This document shows, piece by piece, positions 46,886 through 57,988 of a DNA stretch of 64,000 nt (positions are counted from its first letter, which is position 1; the number at the start of each line of letters is the position of its first letter). The notes beneath the pieces are model-generated. The model searched no databases, had not been told where the DNA came from, and was given only the letters and a program-made list of their open reading frames with translations. The position numbers and the translations under genes were made by a program. The DNA comes from Bin5 sp034428435 (GTDB taxonomy: Bacteria; Chloroflexota; Anaerolineae; Caldilineales; Caldilineaceae), in the NCBI GenBank assembly GCA_034428435.1, contig DAOUHY010000265.1:19461-83460 (forward strand). Direction: 5' to 3'.

Positions 46886-47809
46886 TCAAACTGGGTTCTC
46901 TTCGGTGGCGTGTTTAGTGGCGAACTGAGCAAAGTAGAAGAACTCCGTCGGCTCCAGGTCGGTGCGATCACCCAGGTAACGCCGCTTCTGCTCCTCGGGG
47001 GGCATCATCTCTACCTCTGTGTAGCCATGCCGGGCCATCATGTCGCTCAACGACTGCGGCGTAAAGTCGGTCAGCATGGGCTCACCTCGGCGCGCCACGA
47101 ATCCTTCCATCTTTTCGCAGAGCGTTCGCCACTCCTGAGTCATCATGTGTTTGGCGATTTTAAAATCGAAGACGATACGGCTCCCCGGTGCAGATTTTTG
47201 GGCAACCCGGTCGAGGGTATCCCGAATTGCCTCCGGCGTCAGGTAATAGGTTACGCCGAGCCAGGAGTAGAACGCCGGTTGTTGAGAGTTGAAGCCCGCT
47301 TTTTCCATTTCCTCATCCAACCGGTCGACCTCAAAGTCGACTGGTACAAAGGTGAGATTGTCAGGAATGCTCCCGTTTGCCTTCAGAATGCGCTGCCTTT
47401 TTACCTCCTGCGTAGCCGGGTGGTCCACTTCGAAGACGCGCACTTTGTCGGCCAGATCTTTGCGGCGCAGGGCGAAAGTATCGTGGCCGGCACCGAGAAT
47501 CACATACTGTTCAGTGCCTGATTCGACTGCCTCAACCAGCTGGTCCTCCGTATAGCGGGAACGCAGAACAACTGCAGGATAGACGGGGCGGTAGACGCCC
47601 AGGATCACATCGCCGACAAGCCATTTGAGCGGCCTGTATTTTGCGACCGCATGCCAGAAGGGTGTCAGCATTTGCATTGCGAAAGTATCTTCAAAGATGT
47701 GCGGCGGGTCGTGCCAGCGCAGGTGCACGGCGCGGATGGTCGCGACCAGAACGGCTGTCTTGCTCGTGTCTTTTGAGCGGCTGCGAGGTGTATTTTCCGA
47801 GTTAGTCAT
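46886..47809 (-). CDS. Class I SAM-dependent methyltransferase, LCMT/PPM1 type
   Basis: 307 residues. The glycine-rich SAM motif is EQYVILGAGHDTFALR; FEVDHPATQEVKRQR is the second signature, typical of the TIGR00027 / PF04072 group related to leucine carboxyl methyltransferases. WLGVTYYL fits the post-catalytic strand. Many of these act on small natural products or O-carboxyl groups; the substrate here is unknown. It is divergent from the aldo/keto reductase across a 237-bp gap. ATG 47809. Confidence 0.85.
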   Translation of the reverse strand: MTNSENTPRSRSKDTSKTAVLVATIRAVHLRWHDPPHIFEDTFAMQMLTPFWHAVAKYRPLKWLVGDVILGVYRPVYPAVVLRSRYTEDQLVEAVESGTEQYVILGAGHDTFALRRKDLADKVRVFEVDHPATQEVKRQRILKANGSIPDNLTFVPVDFEVDRLDEEMEKAGFNSQQPAFYSWLGVTYYLTPEAIRDTLDRVAQKSAPGSRIVFDFKIAKHMMTQEWRTLCEKMEGFVARRGEPMLTDFTPQSLSDMMARHGYTEVEMMPPEEQKRRYLGDRTDLEPTEFFYFAQFATKHATEENPV

Positions 47810-48046
47810 GGTTTGATATCTCCGTGGCTGAGCGGCCTCGGCGGCAGTAGTTCAGTACCTTTTGGGCGAGAGCTGATCAGATTTCCATCCCTCGGGGCGG
47901 AATGGTATCAGGAGATAGTTTCATAGTAACATACAGGTCGTGCTGGTTTCAAACCATAGCAGATTTTGAAGTGTTGCCGGGAACAGGGGTCTTGTCTTCG
48001 AATGAGCCTTTTATTCGGGGGCGACCTATCGCGAGGAGAGCGATCG

Positions 48047-49069
48047 ATGAACAACATTCCGCAGAGGGGAGTTGGTAGTACAGGGACATCAGTGACCGAG
48101 TTTGGGCTGGGAACGGCGCCTCTAGGTGACCTGTTCGAGGTGCTTGAAGAAGGTGCGGCGCAGGGTGTATTGCAGACGGCCTGGGATGTCGGCGTGCGGT
48201 TCTTTGATACGTCGCCATTCTACGGCAATGGCAAGAGCGAACACCGCGTCGGCCACTTCCTGCGACAGAAACCACGGGACGAGTACGTACTCTCCACCAA
48301 AGTTGGGCGTGTGTTCCGGCCGGCGCACGATCTTGCCACTTTCGATCCCGGCCCTTTCATCGGGGCGCTGCCGTTTGAATTCAGCGTCGATTACAGCTAC
48401 GACGGCATCATGCGTTCTTACGAAGACAGCCTGCAGCGGCTCAGCCTACCCAATGTGGATCTGCTGGTGATTCACGACCTGGACTTTTACTTCTACGAAA
48501 CCGAGGCCCGCGTAAACGCGTATCTCAATCAACTGTTTACGAGCGGATGGCGTGCTCTTGACGAGCTGCGCAGCCACGGTCTGATAAAGGGGGTGGGCGC
48601 GGGCATAAACGAGTTGGGGATGATTCCACGCTTTCTCGATCTTGTCGAGCTTGACTTCTTTCTGGTCGCCTACGGCTATAACTTGCTGACGCAGGAGATG
48701 TTGGAGGAGGAGTTCCCCCTTTGCGAGCAGAGGGGAATCAGTGTCGTAATCGGGGCGGTGTTCGCTTCGGGGATTCTGGCAACCGGCGCGGTGCCGGGCG
48801 CCATGTACTTCTACGCACCTGCCTCACAGGCGATGATGGAGAGGACGGAACGGATCGAGCAGGTATGCCAGCGACACCAGACGCCGCTGCCCTGCGCTGC
48901 GTTGCAGTTTTTGCTGGCCAACCCGGTCGTGTCTGCCATCATTCCCGGCGCGGTCGAAGCAGCACATGTACAAGCGAACTACAGCCTGCTTCAGAGGCCA
49001 ATCCCGGCGGATTTGTGGAAGGAACTGAAAGCCGAGGGGCTACTCAGGGAGGATGCTCCCACTCCCTAA
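48047..49069 (+). CDS. Aldo/keto reductase
   Basis: 340-residue NAD(P)-dependent oxidoreductase with a TIM barrel. The catalytic tetrad is complete: Asp54 (FFDTSP), Tyr59 (FYGNG), Lys85 (STKVG) and His143 (VIHDLD). The spacing and the KVGRV sequence resemble the L-fucose / D-threo-aldose 1-dehydrogenase and pyridoxal 4-dehydrogenase group. The start is ATG 48047 with GAGGAGAG upstream; the longer frame from 47966 is rejected. It ends four bases before the convergent nuoN stop. Confidence 0.93.
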   Translation: MNNIPQRGVGSTGTSVTEFGLGTAPLGDLFEVLEEGAAQGVLQTAWDVGVRFFDTSPFYGNGKSEHRVGHFLRQKPRDEYVLSTKVGRVFRPAHDLATFDPGPFIGALPFEFSVDYSYDGIMRSYEDSLQRLSLPNVDLLVIHDLDFYFYETEARVNAYLNQLFTSGWRALDELRSHGLIKGVGAGINELGMIPRFLDLVELDFFLVAYGYNLLTQEMLEEEFPLCEQRGISVVIGAVFASGILATGAVPGAMYFYAPASQAMMERTERIEQVCQRHQTPLPCAALQFLLANPVVSAIIPGAVEAAHVQANYSLLQRPIPADLWKELKAEGLLREDAPTP

Positions 49070-49073
49070 GCGT

Positions 49074-50579
49074 CTAGGGAACAACGGAAAGCAGCTGGAC
49101 GGAGGCGTTGCTCACCCATTCAAGTACCGCGCTGGGATAGACGCCGATCCAGAGCGTGGCGAGAGTACAGATCAGGAGACTGGTCTGTAAAGCCATTGGG
49201 ACATCGAGAGTCTCGCCTTCACCTTCGCTGGTAAAGAACATCTCCCTAACTACGCGCAGATAGTAGAAGGCAGCAATGCCGGCATTGATCATACCAATTC
49301 CGGCCAGCCAGAAGTACTGACGCTGGATGGCGGCGCCGAAGACATAAAACTTGCCGAAGAAGCCGCCTGTGAGGGGAATCCCGGTCAGACTGAGCAGGAA
49401 GATGGTAAACATTACAGCCAGCCAGGGCGCTCGATTTATAAGACCACGGTAGGCGCTGATATGCGTGCTGTCGACCGTCTCCTCCAGCGCCATGACCACG
49501 AGAAATGCGCCGACGTTGGTAAACAGATAGGCGAAGAGATAGAGCAGGACGCCGTTGAGGCCATCCATCGCACTGGGCGAAGAGGAAGTTACGGCAACCA
49601 ACCCCATCAGGATGTAGCCGGCCTGGGCCACGGAACTGTATGCGATCATGCGCTTGACGCTGTTCTGTCGCAGCGCGGCGAGATTGCCCATCGTCATGGT
49701 GATGATGCTGAAAGCAGCTAGGACAGGCACCCAGTTAACTTCGAATGAGGCCATAGCTACGATGAAGAAACGGGCCAGCACCGCGAAGGCCGCGGCCTTT
49801 GAGGCGGTGGACAGATAGGTGGCGACAGGCGTGGGTGAGCCGTCGTAAGTGTCGGGAGCCCACTGGTAGAAGGGCGCCAAACTCGCCTTAAATCCCAATC
49901 CAGCCAGAATCAGGAGCATCGCCGGCAGGGCGGCAAATGCCAAGCCGCTTACATCCGCGGAATCGCCCATCAGCCGGGAGAATTCGGAGGCGATGTCGTG
50001 AATGTAGAGGGAACCTGTTGCTCCGTAGAGCAGGCTGATGCCGTACAGCATTACGGCAGAGGCGATCGACCCGTAGAGGAAGTACTTGAGTCCGGCCTCG
50101 TTGCTGCGCCTGTTCTCGCGCAGGAAACCGGCCAGCATGTAGCTGGTTATCGAAAGGAATTCGATGGCGAGATAGACCAAGACCAGGTTGTTTGCGCTGA
50201 CGGCAATGCTCATGGCTAGGCTGACCATCAGGAAGAAGGTCCAGAACTCACCCTGATTGCCGGAACGGCGGTTCATATAGCGGCCACCGGCGATGGTGGT
50301 CAGGATCATGCCGGAGAAGATGGTGACCTTGATGAAGCTGCCGAAGTTGTCGATCGTCATCATCGAGTAAGCGATCTTCGGTCCTGCTTCCGGATCCGAG
50401 ATATCAAGTTGAAATACGACGGCAACCAGGGCAGCGGTAAGAAACAGGGCCGACAACGCCATGTAGCTCAGCCCCGATTTTTTGCCCACGCCGGGATCGT
50501 AGGCCAAGTCCAGGCAGAAGATAAACAGGCCGCCGACGAGAAGTATGATTTCGGGTGCGATATATCCTAAGTCGCCCAC
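49074..50579 (-). CDS. nuoN: NADH-quinone oxidoreductase subunit N
   Basis: Antiporter-like proton-pumping subunit of complex I, 501 residues and about fourteen helices. The central region has the conserved pattern LASLAPFYQWAPDTYDGSP reading KASLAPFYQWAPDTYDGSPT, and SVAQAGYILMG follows; both are typical of NuoN. Last gene of the minus-strand membrane-arm cluster. ATG 50579, 93 bp after nuoM. Confidence 0.95.
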   Translation of the reverse strand: MGDLGYIAPEIILLVGGLFIFCLDLAYDPGVGKKSGLSYMALSALFLTAALVAVVFQLDISDPEAGPKIAYSMMTIDNFGSFIKVTIFSGMILTTIAGGRYMNRRSGNQGEFWTFFLMVSLAMSIAVSANNLVLVYLAIEFLSITSYMLAGFLRENRRSNEAGLKYFLYGSIASAVMLYGISLLYGATGSLYIHDIASEFSRLMGDSADVSGLAFAALPAMLLILAGLGFKASLAPFYQWAPDTYDGSPTPVATYLSTASKAAAFAVLARFFIVAMASFEVNWVPVLAAFSIITMTMGNLAALRQNSVKRMIAYSSVAQAGYILMGLVAVTSSSPSAMDGLNGVLLYLFAYLFTNVGAFLVVMALEETVDSTHISAYRGLINRAPWLAVMFTIFLLSLTGIPLTGGFFGKFYVFGAAIQRQYFWLAGIGMINAGIAAFYYLRVVREMFFTSEGEGETLDVPMALQTSLLICTLATLWIGVYPSAVLEWVSNASVQLLSVVP

Positions 50580-50672
50580 AAATTGCTCTCCATGTGACAG
50601 TTCCGGTTGTCGCCGATCTGCTGCCGCAGGGTCAAGCCGACGCTGGCAGCAAACGCCCGGTCACTGCAGTGT

Positions 50673-52271
50673 TCAGACGAGGTTTTGTACAAAGGCCAGG
50701 AGCTCCCGGGCCGACTGATTAAAGTATTTCACCAGTGGCGTCGGGTAGATTCCGATCAGGAACATCGCCGCGATCAGCGGCCACATTGTCACCTTCTCAA
50801 ACCCAACCATGTCGGTTGGGCCGTCGGCGTGTTCGCCTTGCACCGTAGTCCAGTGCGAAAGTTTGCTCGGGTCGTACTCGCCAAGGAAGACACTCTGGAT
50901 TATGCGATAGAGAATGTAGACGGCGGTGATTACGATGCCGATCGTGCCGAAGGCGGCCCAGTAGGGCATGATGGCAAAGGCACCGCGGAAGGTGAACAGC
51001 TCCGCCCAGAAACCGGCCAAACCGGGAAGCCCCAGACTGGCGAAGGCGGCCGTCAGCATCAGGCCGTAAAAGTGCGGCGTCTTGGTCGCCAGCCCGCCGA
51101 ACCTCGACAGGTCGCGTGAATGCGCGCGTTCGTAGATGATGCCGACGAGGAAGAACAGGGCTCCGGTGATGATGCCGTGGTTGAACATCTGGAGTGCGGC
51201 ACCGTTTAACGCCATTGCTGCGCTGTCCTGAATGGCCTGTGGGCTGAGGCCGAAGCGGTTGACCGCGCTCGCGAGGGCGTCGGGGGTCATCACTGCGGCC
51301 GCGGCGCCAATCCCCAGCATCACGTAGCCCATGTGACTGACGGAGCTGTATGCGATCAAGCGCTTGAGGTCGGTCTGGGCCACGCAGACGAATGCGCCGT
51401 ATACGATAGCGATGGCTCCCAGGCCCACAATCCAGGTTGCCCAGTAGACGGAGGCCTCGGGGAAGCTGGGCAACATGATGCGCAGCATACCGTAGGCACC
51501 CAACTTCAGCAGGACGCCGGCCAGAATGACGGAGCCGGCGGTCGGCGCCTCGGTATGGGCGTCGGGAAGCCAGGTGTGGAAGGGGAAGCTGGGCACTTTG
51601 AAGGCAAAGCCCAGGAAGAAGCCCCAGAACGCCAAGCTGGCGAGTGTCAGGTTGCCGGCGAAGGGCTTGGCTGCAGCCGCTTCAACGATGTCGAAGGTGC
51701 CTGTTGCGAAGTAGACGCCCAGAATCGCCAGCAGCATCGCCACTGAGCCCACCAAGGTATAGATAAAGAACTTGGTGGCGGCGTACCCGCGATTCTCGCC
51801 GCCCCAGATACCGATGAGAAAATACATCGGCACCAGGCTGATCTCCCAAAAGACGTAGAAGAGGACGTAGTCCAGGGCCAGGAATACGCCGATCATGCTG
51901 AATTCCAGCAGGTGCATCAGGAAGAAGTATTCCTTGACACGTTCGTTGATAACGCCGGCGCTGTAGTACAGACTCAGTGTGCTAAGCAGCGCAGTGAGGA
52001 AGATCAGCGGGACGCTCAGCCCATCGACGCCCAGGTGGTAGCCGGCGTTGAGCTGCGGAATCCACTTGGCGACCTGCTCAAACTGCATACCTCCCGTGTC
52101 GGAGTCGTACTCAAACAGGAGATAGATGCTCAGGCCAAGGGGGAGCAGACTAGCCCAGATCGAGCCTTTCTTGATCAGGCTGTCGCTGCTGCCAAGTAAT
52201 ATGACCAGGAGCGCTGCCACCAGCGGCCAAAAGAGCAGTATTGTCAGGACAATTGAATCAAGTGAATCCAT
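50673..52271 (-). CDS. nuoM: NADH-quinone oxidoreductase subunit M
   Basis: Antiporter-like subunit of complex I, 532 residues. The key Glu is in FWEISLVPMYFLIG; the broken-helix region has PSFPFHTWLPDAHTEAPTAG; SVSHMGYVMLG follows. The predicted length and motifs are normal. It lies between nuoL and nuoN. ATG 52271. Confidence 0.96.
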   Translation of the reverse strand: MDSLDSIVLTILLFWPLVAALLVILLGSSDSLIKKGSIWASLLPLGLSIYLLFEYDSDTGGMQFEQVAKWIPQLNAGYHLGVDGLSVPLIFLTALLSTLSLYYSAGVINERVKEYFFLMHLLEFSMIGVFLALDYVLFYVFWEISLVPMYFLIGIWGGENRGYAATKFFIYTLVGSVAMLLAILGVYFATGTFDIVEAAAAKPFAGNLTLASLAFWGFFLGFAFKVPSFPFHTWLPDAHTEAPTAGSVILAGVLLKLGAYGMLRIMLPSFPEASVYWATWIVGLGAIAIVYGAFVCVAQTDLKRLIAYSSVSHMGYVMLGIGAAAAVMTPDALASAVNRFGLSPQAIQDSAAMALNGAALQMFNHGIITGALFFLVGIIYERAHSRDLSRFGGLATKTPHFYGLMLTAAFASLGLPGLAGFWAELFTFRGAFAIMPYWAAFGTIGIVITAVYILYRIIQSVFLGEYDPSKLSHWTTVQGEHADGPTDMVGFEKVTMWPLIAAMFLIGIYPTPLVKYFNQSARELLAFVQNLV

Positions 52272-52364
52272 GAAGCCGTCTCCAAGCAGAGTTTAGGTTA
52301 AGGCCAAACAGGCCAGTCAGATACGCTGCCGTTCGAAAGGATGTACTCGAAGCGGCGCCGCTCC

Positions 52365-54587
52365 TTACACCAGGGTAAGTATCATGGGAAGCACGTTCAG
52401 GAATAGCCATACGGCCAGGATCAACATACCGAAAAGCAGATATGTCTGCACGCGGCCGTCCTGCAACAGGCGGGCAATGTGGCCGGCCTGATCGGAGATC
52501 CAGCCGACGCCGTCCACGAAACCGTCAACGACGAATCTGTCGAAGGCAGCAGAGAGATCGCCGATCCGGATGGCTATCCGACCAACCCCGTTGACGAACC
52601 AGTCGATAATCCAATCGCGGTCGAACAGGGCCAGGAACCGGCTCAACCACATTGTGAAGATCACGATCGTGCCATTGTACAACTCGTCTATCCAGTACTT
52701 GCGATGCCACATCCACCAGATCGGACCGAGGAACCGGGCGACGGGATCCGTCTGGCCTTCCTTCAGGCCCTGACCGTAGACCAGGTAGCCGGCTCCGAGG
52801 CCGCCGAGCGCGACCACGATCGATACAGCCAACGGTACAAAGTTGAAATCCGGATGATGCGGGTACAGGTGCATGTACTTCATGTAAGGTTCAAGGAAGT
52901 GCCCGATCCAGTTGGGAACGATGGCGCCCAGAACCGGGAATGCATCGGGAATGCCGAACCAGCCGCCGGCGATGGCGAAGACGCTGATCAGAATCAGTGG
53001 CGTCGTCATGCTGGCGACGCTCTCCGGGGCGTGCGAGGCTCCCTCCGTGCGCGCCCGGCCCAGGAAGGTCAGACCGATCTGACGCATGGTGTAGAAGGCG
53101 GTCAGGAAGGCAGCCAGGGCCAGCGTCCAGAAGACCCACTGATGGTTGCCGTCCCAGGCAAAGGCCAGGATCTCATCCTTGGACCAGAAGCCTGCGGTGA
53201 CCAGGGGGAAGCCAGAGAGGGCCAGCCCACCAATAATGAAGGTCCATCCTGTTCGGGGCATTCTCGACAGCAGGCCACCCATGTTGCGCATATCCTGCGC
53301 ATCTTCGGTATCGAGCACGCCGTCGGCGCGGCGGACGATATGTTCAGCGTGGCTATCGCCATGGTCGTCGTGGGCGTGTTCATGTGCGTGATGGTAGCCG
53401 TGTTCCACGCCGTGAATCACGCTGCCCGAACCGAGGAACAGGAGAGCCTTGAAGAAGGCGTGGGTCAACAGGTGGAAGAGCGCGGCCACATATGCCCCCA
53501 TGCCGATGGCGGCCACCATGTACCCCAACTGAGAGATCGTGGAGTATGCCAGCACCCGCTTGATGTCCCACTGGGCCACGGCAATTGTGGCCGCGAACAG
53601 GGCGGTAAAGGCGCCGATGAAGGCGACGAACTGCAGCGTGCCGGCGGAGACTTCGGGAGAAAAATTGTAGATCGGGAACATCCGAACCAGCAGGAAGACA
53701 CCGGCTGACACCATCGTCGCAGCATGGATCATGGCGCTGACAGGTGTGGGCCCTTCCATGGCATCAGGCAACCAGATGTGGAGCGGGAACTGGGCACTCT
53801 TGCCAATGGCGCCACAGAAGATGAGCACACCGATGAGCGAAATCCAGTGCACTTCGCCGAAGAGGGGAATGTTGACCAGTGAATGGGCGAGCTGATCCAG
53901 ATTTGCTGCGGTGAAGAGCTCGCTGAAGCGAAGGCTACTCGGCTCGCTGCGGACGTACAGCAGAATCAGGCCGATCATGAGCAGGGCATCGCCGATACGG
54001 GTGGTGATGAACGCTTTCACCGCAGCTGCCCGTGCCGAAGCCTTCTCGTACCAGAAACCGATCAAGAGGTAGCTGCACAGCCCCATCACTTCCCAGAAGA
54101 CAAAGAACTGGAGCAGATTGTTGGCGACGACCAGCCCGAGCATGCCAGTCGCGAACAGACAGATGTAGGCCATGAAGCGGCTGTAGCGGGGGTCTTTGCC
54201 CTGTGCGTAGGCGGTCGGGTACTGTTCTGCACTGAGATGGTGGGGGAAACTCATGTAGCCGCTGGAGTAGATAAAGATCATCAACACCAGGAAGGGCACC
54301 ATGAAGAGCATCAGGGCATTGGCCGGATCCACCGCGTAGCCAATGACGAACTCCGTTGCGCCTGTGGGAATAGCGTATATCGCCTCGTCAACCGGATGCT
54401 CGCCGAAATGATCACTGAAGAATGAGGCAAAGGCGATCCCCCAGCCCAGTATGCAGCTGATAAGAGCCGAGCCGATCGCGGTCAGTGCACTGCCCCGCTT
54501 GTTTTTGTTCAGAAAGAGCAGGATCGCCAGGAATGCCAGGAAAGGGGGAATCGGCACAACCCAGGTGACGCTGAATAGTCCTTCCAT
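52365..54587 (-). CDS. nuoL: NADH-quinone oxidoreductase subunit L with His-rich insertion
   Basis: Distal antiporter-like subunit of complex I with the lateral helix. 740 residues, longer than the usual 610-660. FWEVMGLCSYLLIGFWY holds the key Glu; FPLHIWLPDAMEGPTPVSA marks the broken helix. After SGSVIHGVEHG an insertion at about 387-416 contains ten or so His with Asp and Glu (HHAHEHAHDDHGDSHAEH), before the conserved DMRNMGGL. The C-terminal long helix region follows from about 560. ATG 54587. Confidence 0.95.
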   Translation of the reverse strand: MEGLFSVTWVVPIPPFLAFLAILLFLNKNKRGSALTAIGSALISCILGWGIAFASFFSDHFGEHPVDEAIYAIPTGATEFVIGYAVDPANALMLFMVPFLVLMIFIYSSGYMSFPHHLSAEQYPTAYAQGKDPRYSRFMAYICLFATGMLGLVVANNLLQFFVFWEVMGLCSYLLIGFWYEKASARAAAVKAFITTRIGDALLMIGLILLYVRSEPSSLRFSELFTAANLDQLAHSLVNIPLFGEVHWISLIGVLIFCGAIGKSAQFPLHIWLPDAMEGPTPVSAMIHAATMVSAGVFLLVRMFPIYNFSPEVSAGTLQFVAFIGAFTALFAATIAVAQWDIKRVLAYSTISQLGYMVAAIGMGAYVAALFHLLTHAFFKALLFLGSGSVIHGVEHGYHHAHEHAHDDHGDSHAEHIVRRADGVLDTEDAQDMRNMGGLLSRMPRTGWTFIIGGLALSGFPLVTAGFWSKDEILAFAWDGNHQWVFWTLALAAFLTAFYTMRQIGLTFLGRARTEGASHAPESVASMTTPLILISVFAIAGGWFGIPDAFPVLGAIVPNWIGHFLEPYMKYMHLYPHHPDFNFVPLAVSIVVALGGLGAGYLVYGQGLKEGQTDPVARFLGPIWWMWHRKYWIDELYNGTIVIFTMWLSRFLALFDRDWIIDWFVNGVGRIAIRIGDLSAAFDRFVVDGFVDGVGWISDQAGHIARLLQDGRVQTYLLFGMLILAVWLFLNVLPMILTLV

Positions 54588-54656
54588 AAAAGAGCCTCAG
54601 GTAAGAATGGAAACCGGACGGTCTTCCGTAATCAGTTCAGAGTAGCAATGCCAAGC

Positions 54657-55034
54657 CTATAACGTCGCCTGACGTCGAATCAGATTGGCGAACAGATACC
54701 CGGCAAGGAGACCGGCAAATGCCAGCACGAACAGCCACAGATCGTTAGGTACTCCGGCCGTCGAGCCGATGCCTGCAAACAGGACCGCCCCGGCAAGGGA
54801 GATGATGAGTCGAAACGATTGCGCTTTTTTGTGATGGCGGGCCTTCTCCAACAGCTGTGCTGCGTCGCCGTAATCCGGCTTATGTCTAACGATCTCTTTA
54901 AGTGCATAGACGGCACCCGTATAGTTGCCGTCCTCCATCTTTTCCTGTGCGAGCTGATAGAGAAAGCTGCACTGTTCTTCAAGTGTTCCCGTCAGCTGCT
55001 TCTTGGCCACCTGGTTCCGGTTGTCTCCGCACAC
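54657..55034 (-). CDS. TPR-like membrane protein inside the nuo cluster
   Basis: 125 residues. One tetratricopeptide-like helix pair (about 18-58, LYQLAQEKMEDGNYTGAVYA) ends in a basic stretch HHKKAQ, then two transmembrane helices (about 73-95 and 99-118) and a short basic C-terminus. It is not a complex I subunit I know. It lies between nuoK and nuoL on the same strand (39 bp after nuoK, 69 bp before nuoL), so it is co-expressed and could help assembly, but this is inference. Confidence 0.65.
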   Translation of the reverse strand: MCGDNRNQVAKKQLTGTLEEQCSFLYQLAQEKMEDGNYTGAVYALKEIVRHKPDYGDAAQLLEKARHHKKAQSFRLIISLAGAVLFAGIGSTAGVPNDLWLFVLAFAGLLAGYLFANLIRRQATL

Positions 55035-55073
55035 GACGCCGACGACGGCGCCATTCTACCCGTTCAGGGTGAC

Positions 55074-55388
55074 TCACCCTGCAAGTATGTCCAACTCGTC
55101 AACATCGATAGTGCGCCGCTCTCGGTAGACAGCGATGATAAGCGCCAGGCCCACGGCGGCCTCGGCTGCTGCGAGGCCGATGATCAACACCGCGAAGACC
55201 TGCCCGGTCAGGTCCTCCATAGGACCGACACCATGACGCCAAAAAGCCACCAGGTTGATGTTGGCAGCGTTGAGCATCAGTTCGATGCCCATGAGCATGG
55301 CAATTGCGTTGCGCCGCGCAAGCGCGCCGTACAGGCCGCACGAAAACAGGAAAGCGGCGAGCATCAGATACCAGCTGAGCGGAACCAT
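55074..55388 (-). CDS. nuoK: NADH-quinone oxidoreductase subunit K
   Basis: Three-helix membrane subunit of complex I on the proton path, 104 residues. Both conserved glutamates are present, in MGIELMLNAANINLVAF and in AAAEAAVGLALI. ATG 55388. Upstream is nuoJ (78 bp). Confidence 0.96.
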   Translation of the reverse strand: MVPLSWYLMLAAFLFSCGLYGALARRNAIAMLMGIELMLNAANINLVAFWRHGVGPMEDLTGQVFAVLIIGLAAAEAAVGLALIIAVYRERRTIDVDELDILAG

Positions 55389-55466
55389 AGATCAACCCCA
55401 AACAGATGCAGTGGCAAGAAACCGGTCATGTTTCAATGCAGGAACCGATTTCGTTGAGCAGGAGAC

Positions 55467-55997
55467 CTAGCGATCGCGCGCCAACAGGACGGCACCGACC
55501 AAAGCCACAAGCAGCAGCAGCCCCAGAACTTCAAAGGCAATTACGTAGGTCGTTACGAACTCTCTTCCCAGCGCGCCAATCAGGGCTTCGTCGGCAACGA
55601 CTTCTTCGCCAGCGGCCGGCCACGGCGTTGCCCGTGCAAAGGCAAGCAGTGCGACAAAAAAGAGAAAAGCAAACAGTGACGACTTTCCCCACTGATTGTT
55701 TAAAGGAGAGGTGCTTCCGTACATCATGCTGCGCGTGAGCATGATGGCAAACGCGATCAACATAGCGATCGCGCCGACGTACACAAGTATCTGGCTGACC
55801 GCCAGAAATTCGGCTTCCAGAAAGACGTAGACTCCGGCGACGCCGAAGAAAGTCAGCGTCAGGGCCAAAGCGCTGTGAAAGAGGTTGCGGCTGATGACAA
55901 CGGCCAGACCGGCCACGGCTGTGAGCAAAGCCACCTGGATGAACACGAACTGTTCAGATGTTGGAATCGGTACCTCAATGCCCAGCGGTAACTGCAT
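55467..55997 (-). CDS. nuoJ: NADH-quinone oxidoreductase subunit J
   Basis: Five-helix membrane subunit of complex I, 176 residues from ATG 55997. The signature SRNLFHSALALTLTFFGVAG, continuing with EAEFLAVSQILVYVGAI, is typical, including the pi-bulge helix. The open frame runs on to 56066, but the extra 23 residues look unlike NuoJ. nuoH lies directly upstream, with no nuoI between them. Confidence 0.94.
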   Translation of the reverse strand: MQLPLGIEVPIPTSEQFVFIQVALLTAVAGLAVVISRNLFHSALALTLTFFGVAGVYVFLEAEFLAVSQILVYVGAIAMLIAFAIMLTRSMMYGSTSPLNNQWGKSSLFAFLFFVALLAFARATPWPAAGEEVVADEALIGALGREFVTTYVIAFEVLGLLLLVALVGAVLLARDR

Positions 55998-56095
55998 GGG
56001 TATCCCTGCCTTCGTGGTGGGAAATGACTTGACGAATGTCAGTGCCCCAGAACTGTGGCGAAGCACTGTTCTTTCTGAATCTCGTCAGAAAAGAC

Positions 56096-57337
<1,242 letters not shown>

Positions 57338-57422
57338 AGCTCTTCCTCCAAACAGGCAGCTGAGAAATTAAGGCCGTTGGGGTCCGCAATCTGAAAAGAA
57401 AAGGGCGGCATGAAGACCGGGC

Positions 57423-57779
57423 CTACTGCCACTCCAGGGCGCCCTTGCGCCAGTCGTACATGAGTCCAATCACGAGCAGGAGAACAAAGAAGATTGTCGC
57501 GAACACTGCAAACATTTCCAATTGCTGGTATGCAACCGCAATTGGAAAAAGGAACAGGGCTTCAACATCGAACACGACGAAGACCAACCCAATCAGGTAG
57601 TACTGAGCTCGGAATTGCACCCAAGTCTCGCCAATGGTTTCGACGCCGCTCTCGTATATATCGTTCTTGATCTCATCGGGCCGGCGGGGACCAAGGAAGT
57701 TGCCCAGCACAATGGCGGCGAGAGGCAAAACGACCGCCAAGCCGGACATAACCAGTATGAAGAAATATTGACTGAGCAT
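57423..57779 (-). CDS. nuoA: NADH-quinone oxidoreductase subunit A, membrane-arm cluster copy
   Basis: 118-residue three-helix subunit. The loop motif YESGVETIGETWVQFRAQYY and FDVEALFLFP are classical NuoA. The start is ATG 57779; a longer open frame to 57869 crosses the promoter. It is the first gene of the minus-strand cluster. A second nuoA, clearly different in sequence, starts the divergent plus-strand cluster about 790 bp away. Confidence 0.95.
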   Translation of the reverse strand: MLSQYFFILVMSGLAVVLPLAAIVLGNFLGPRRPDEIKNDIYESGVETIGETWVQFRAQYYLIGLVFVVFDVEALFLFPIAVAYQQLEMFAVFATIFFVLLLVIGLMYDWRKGALEWQ

Positions 57780-57822
57780 TGCCGAAAATCCGTTTGTGTG
57801 GAATTTAACAAACTCCCGCGAA

Positions 57823-57828
57823 AGTATA
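57823..57828 (-). promoter_or_regulatory. Candidate extended -10 promoter of the membrane-arm nuo cluster
   Basis: Minus-strand TGCTATACT, identical to the box before the YdjM-like gene, 44 bp before the nuoA ATG. A TTTCGC lies 18 bp further upstream as a weak -35. Confidence 0.5.
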
Positions 57829-57988
57829 GCATAGCGATTTCTGATAGCGAAAGTTCGTACCCTTCGCAAACGCGTTCAAAGTGGAGGCGATGACTACATA
57901 TTCGAGGGATTCGATAGGATAGGGGCGGGGCTGCTGAAAAGATCCTTCGATGCGACCCGTCAGCATGCTTGTTGAAGTCAATCGATAC

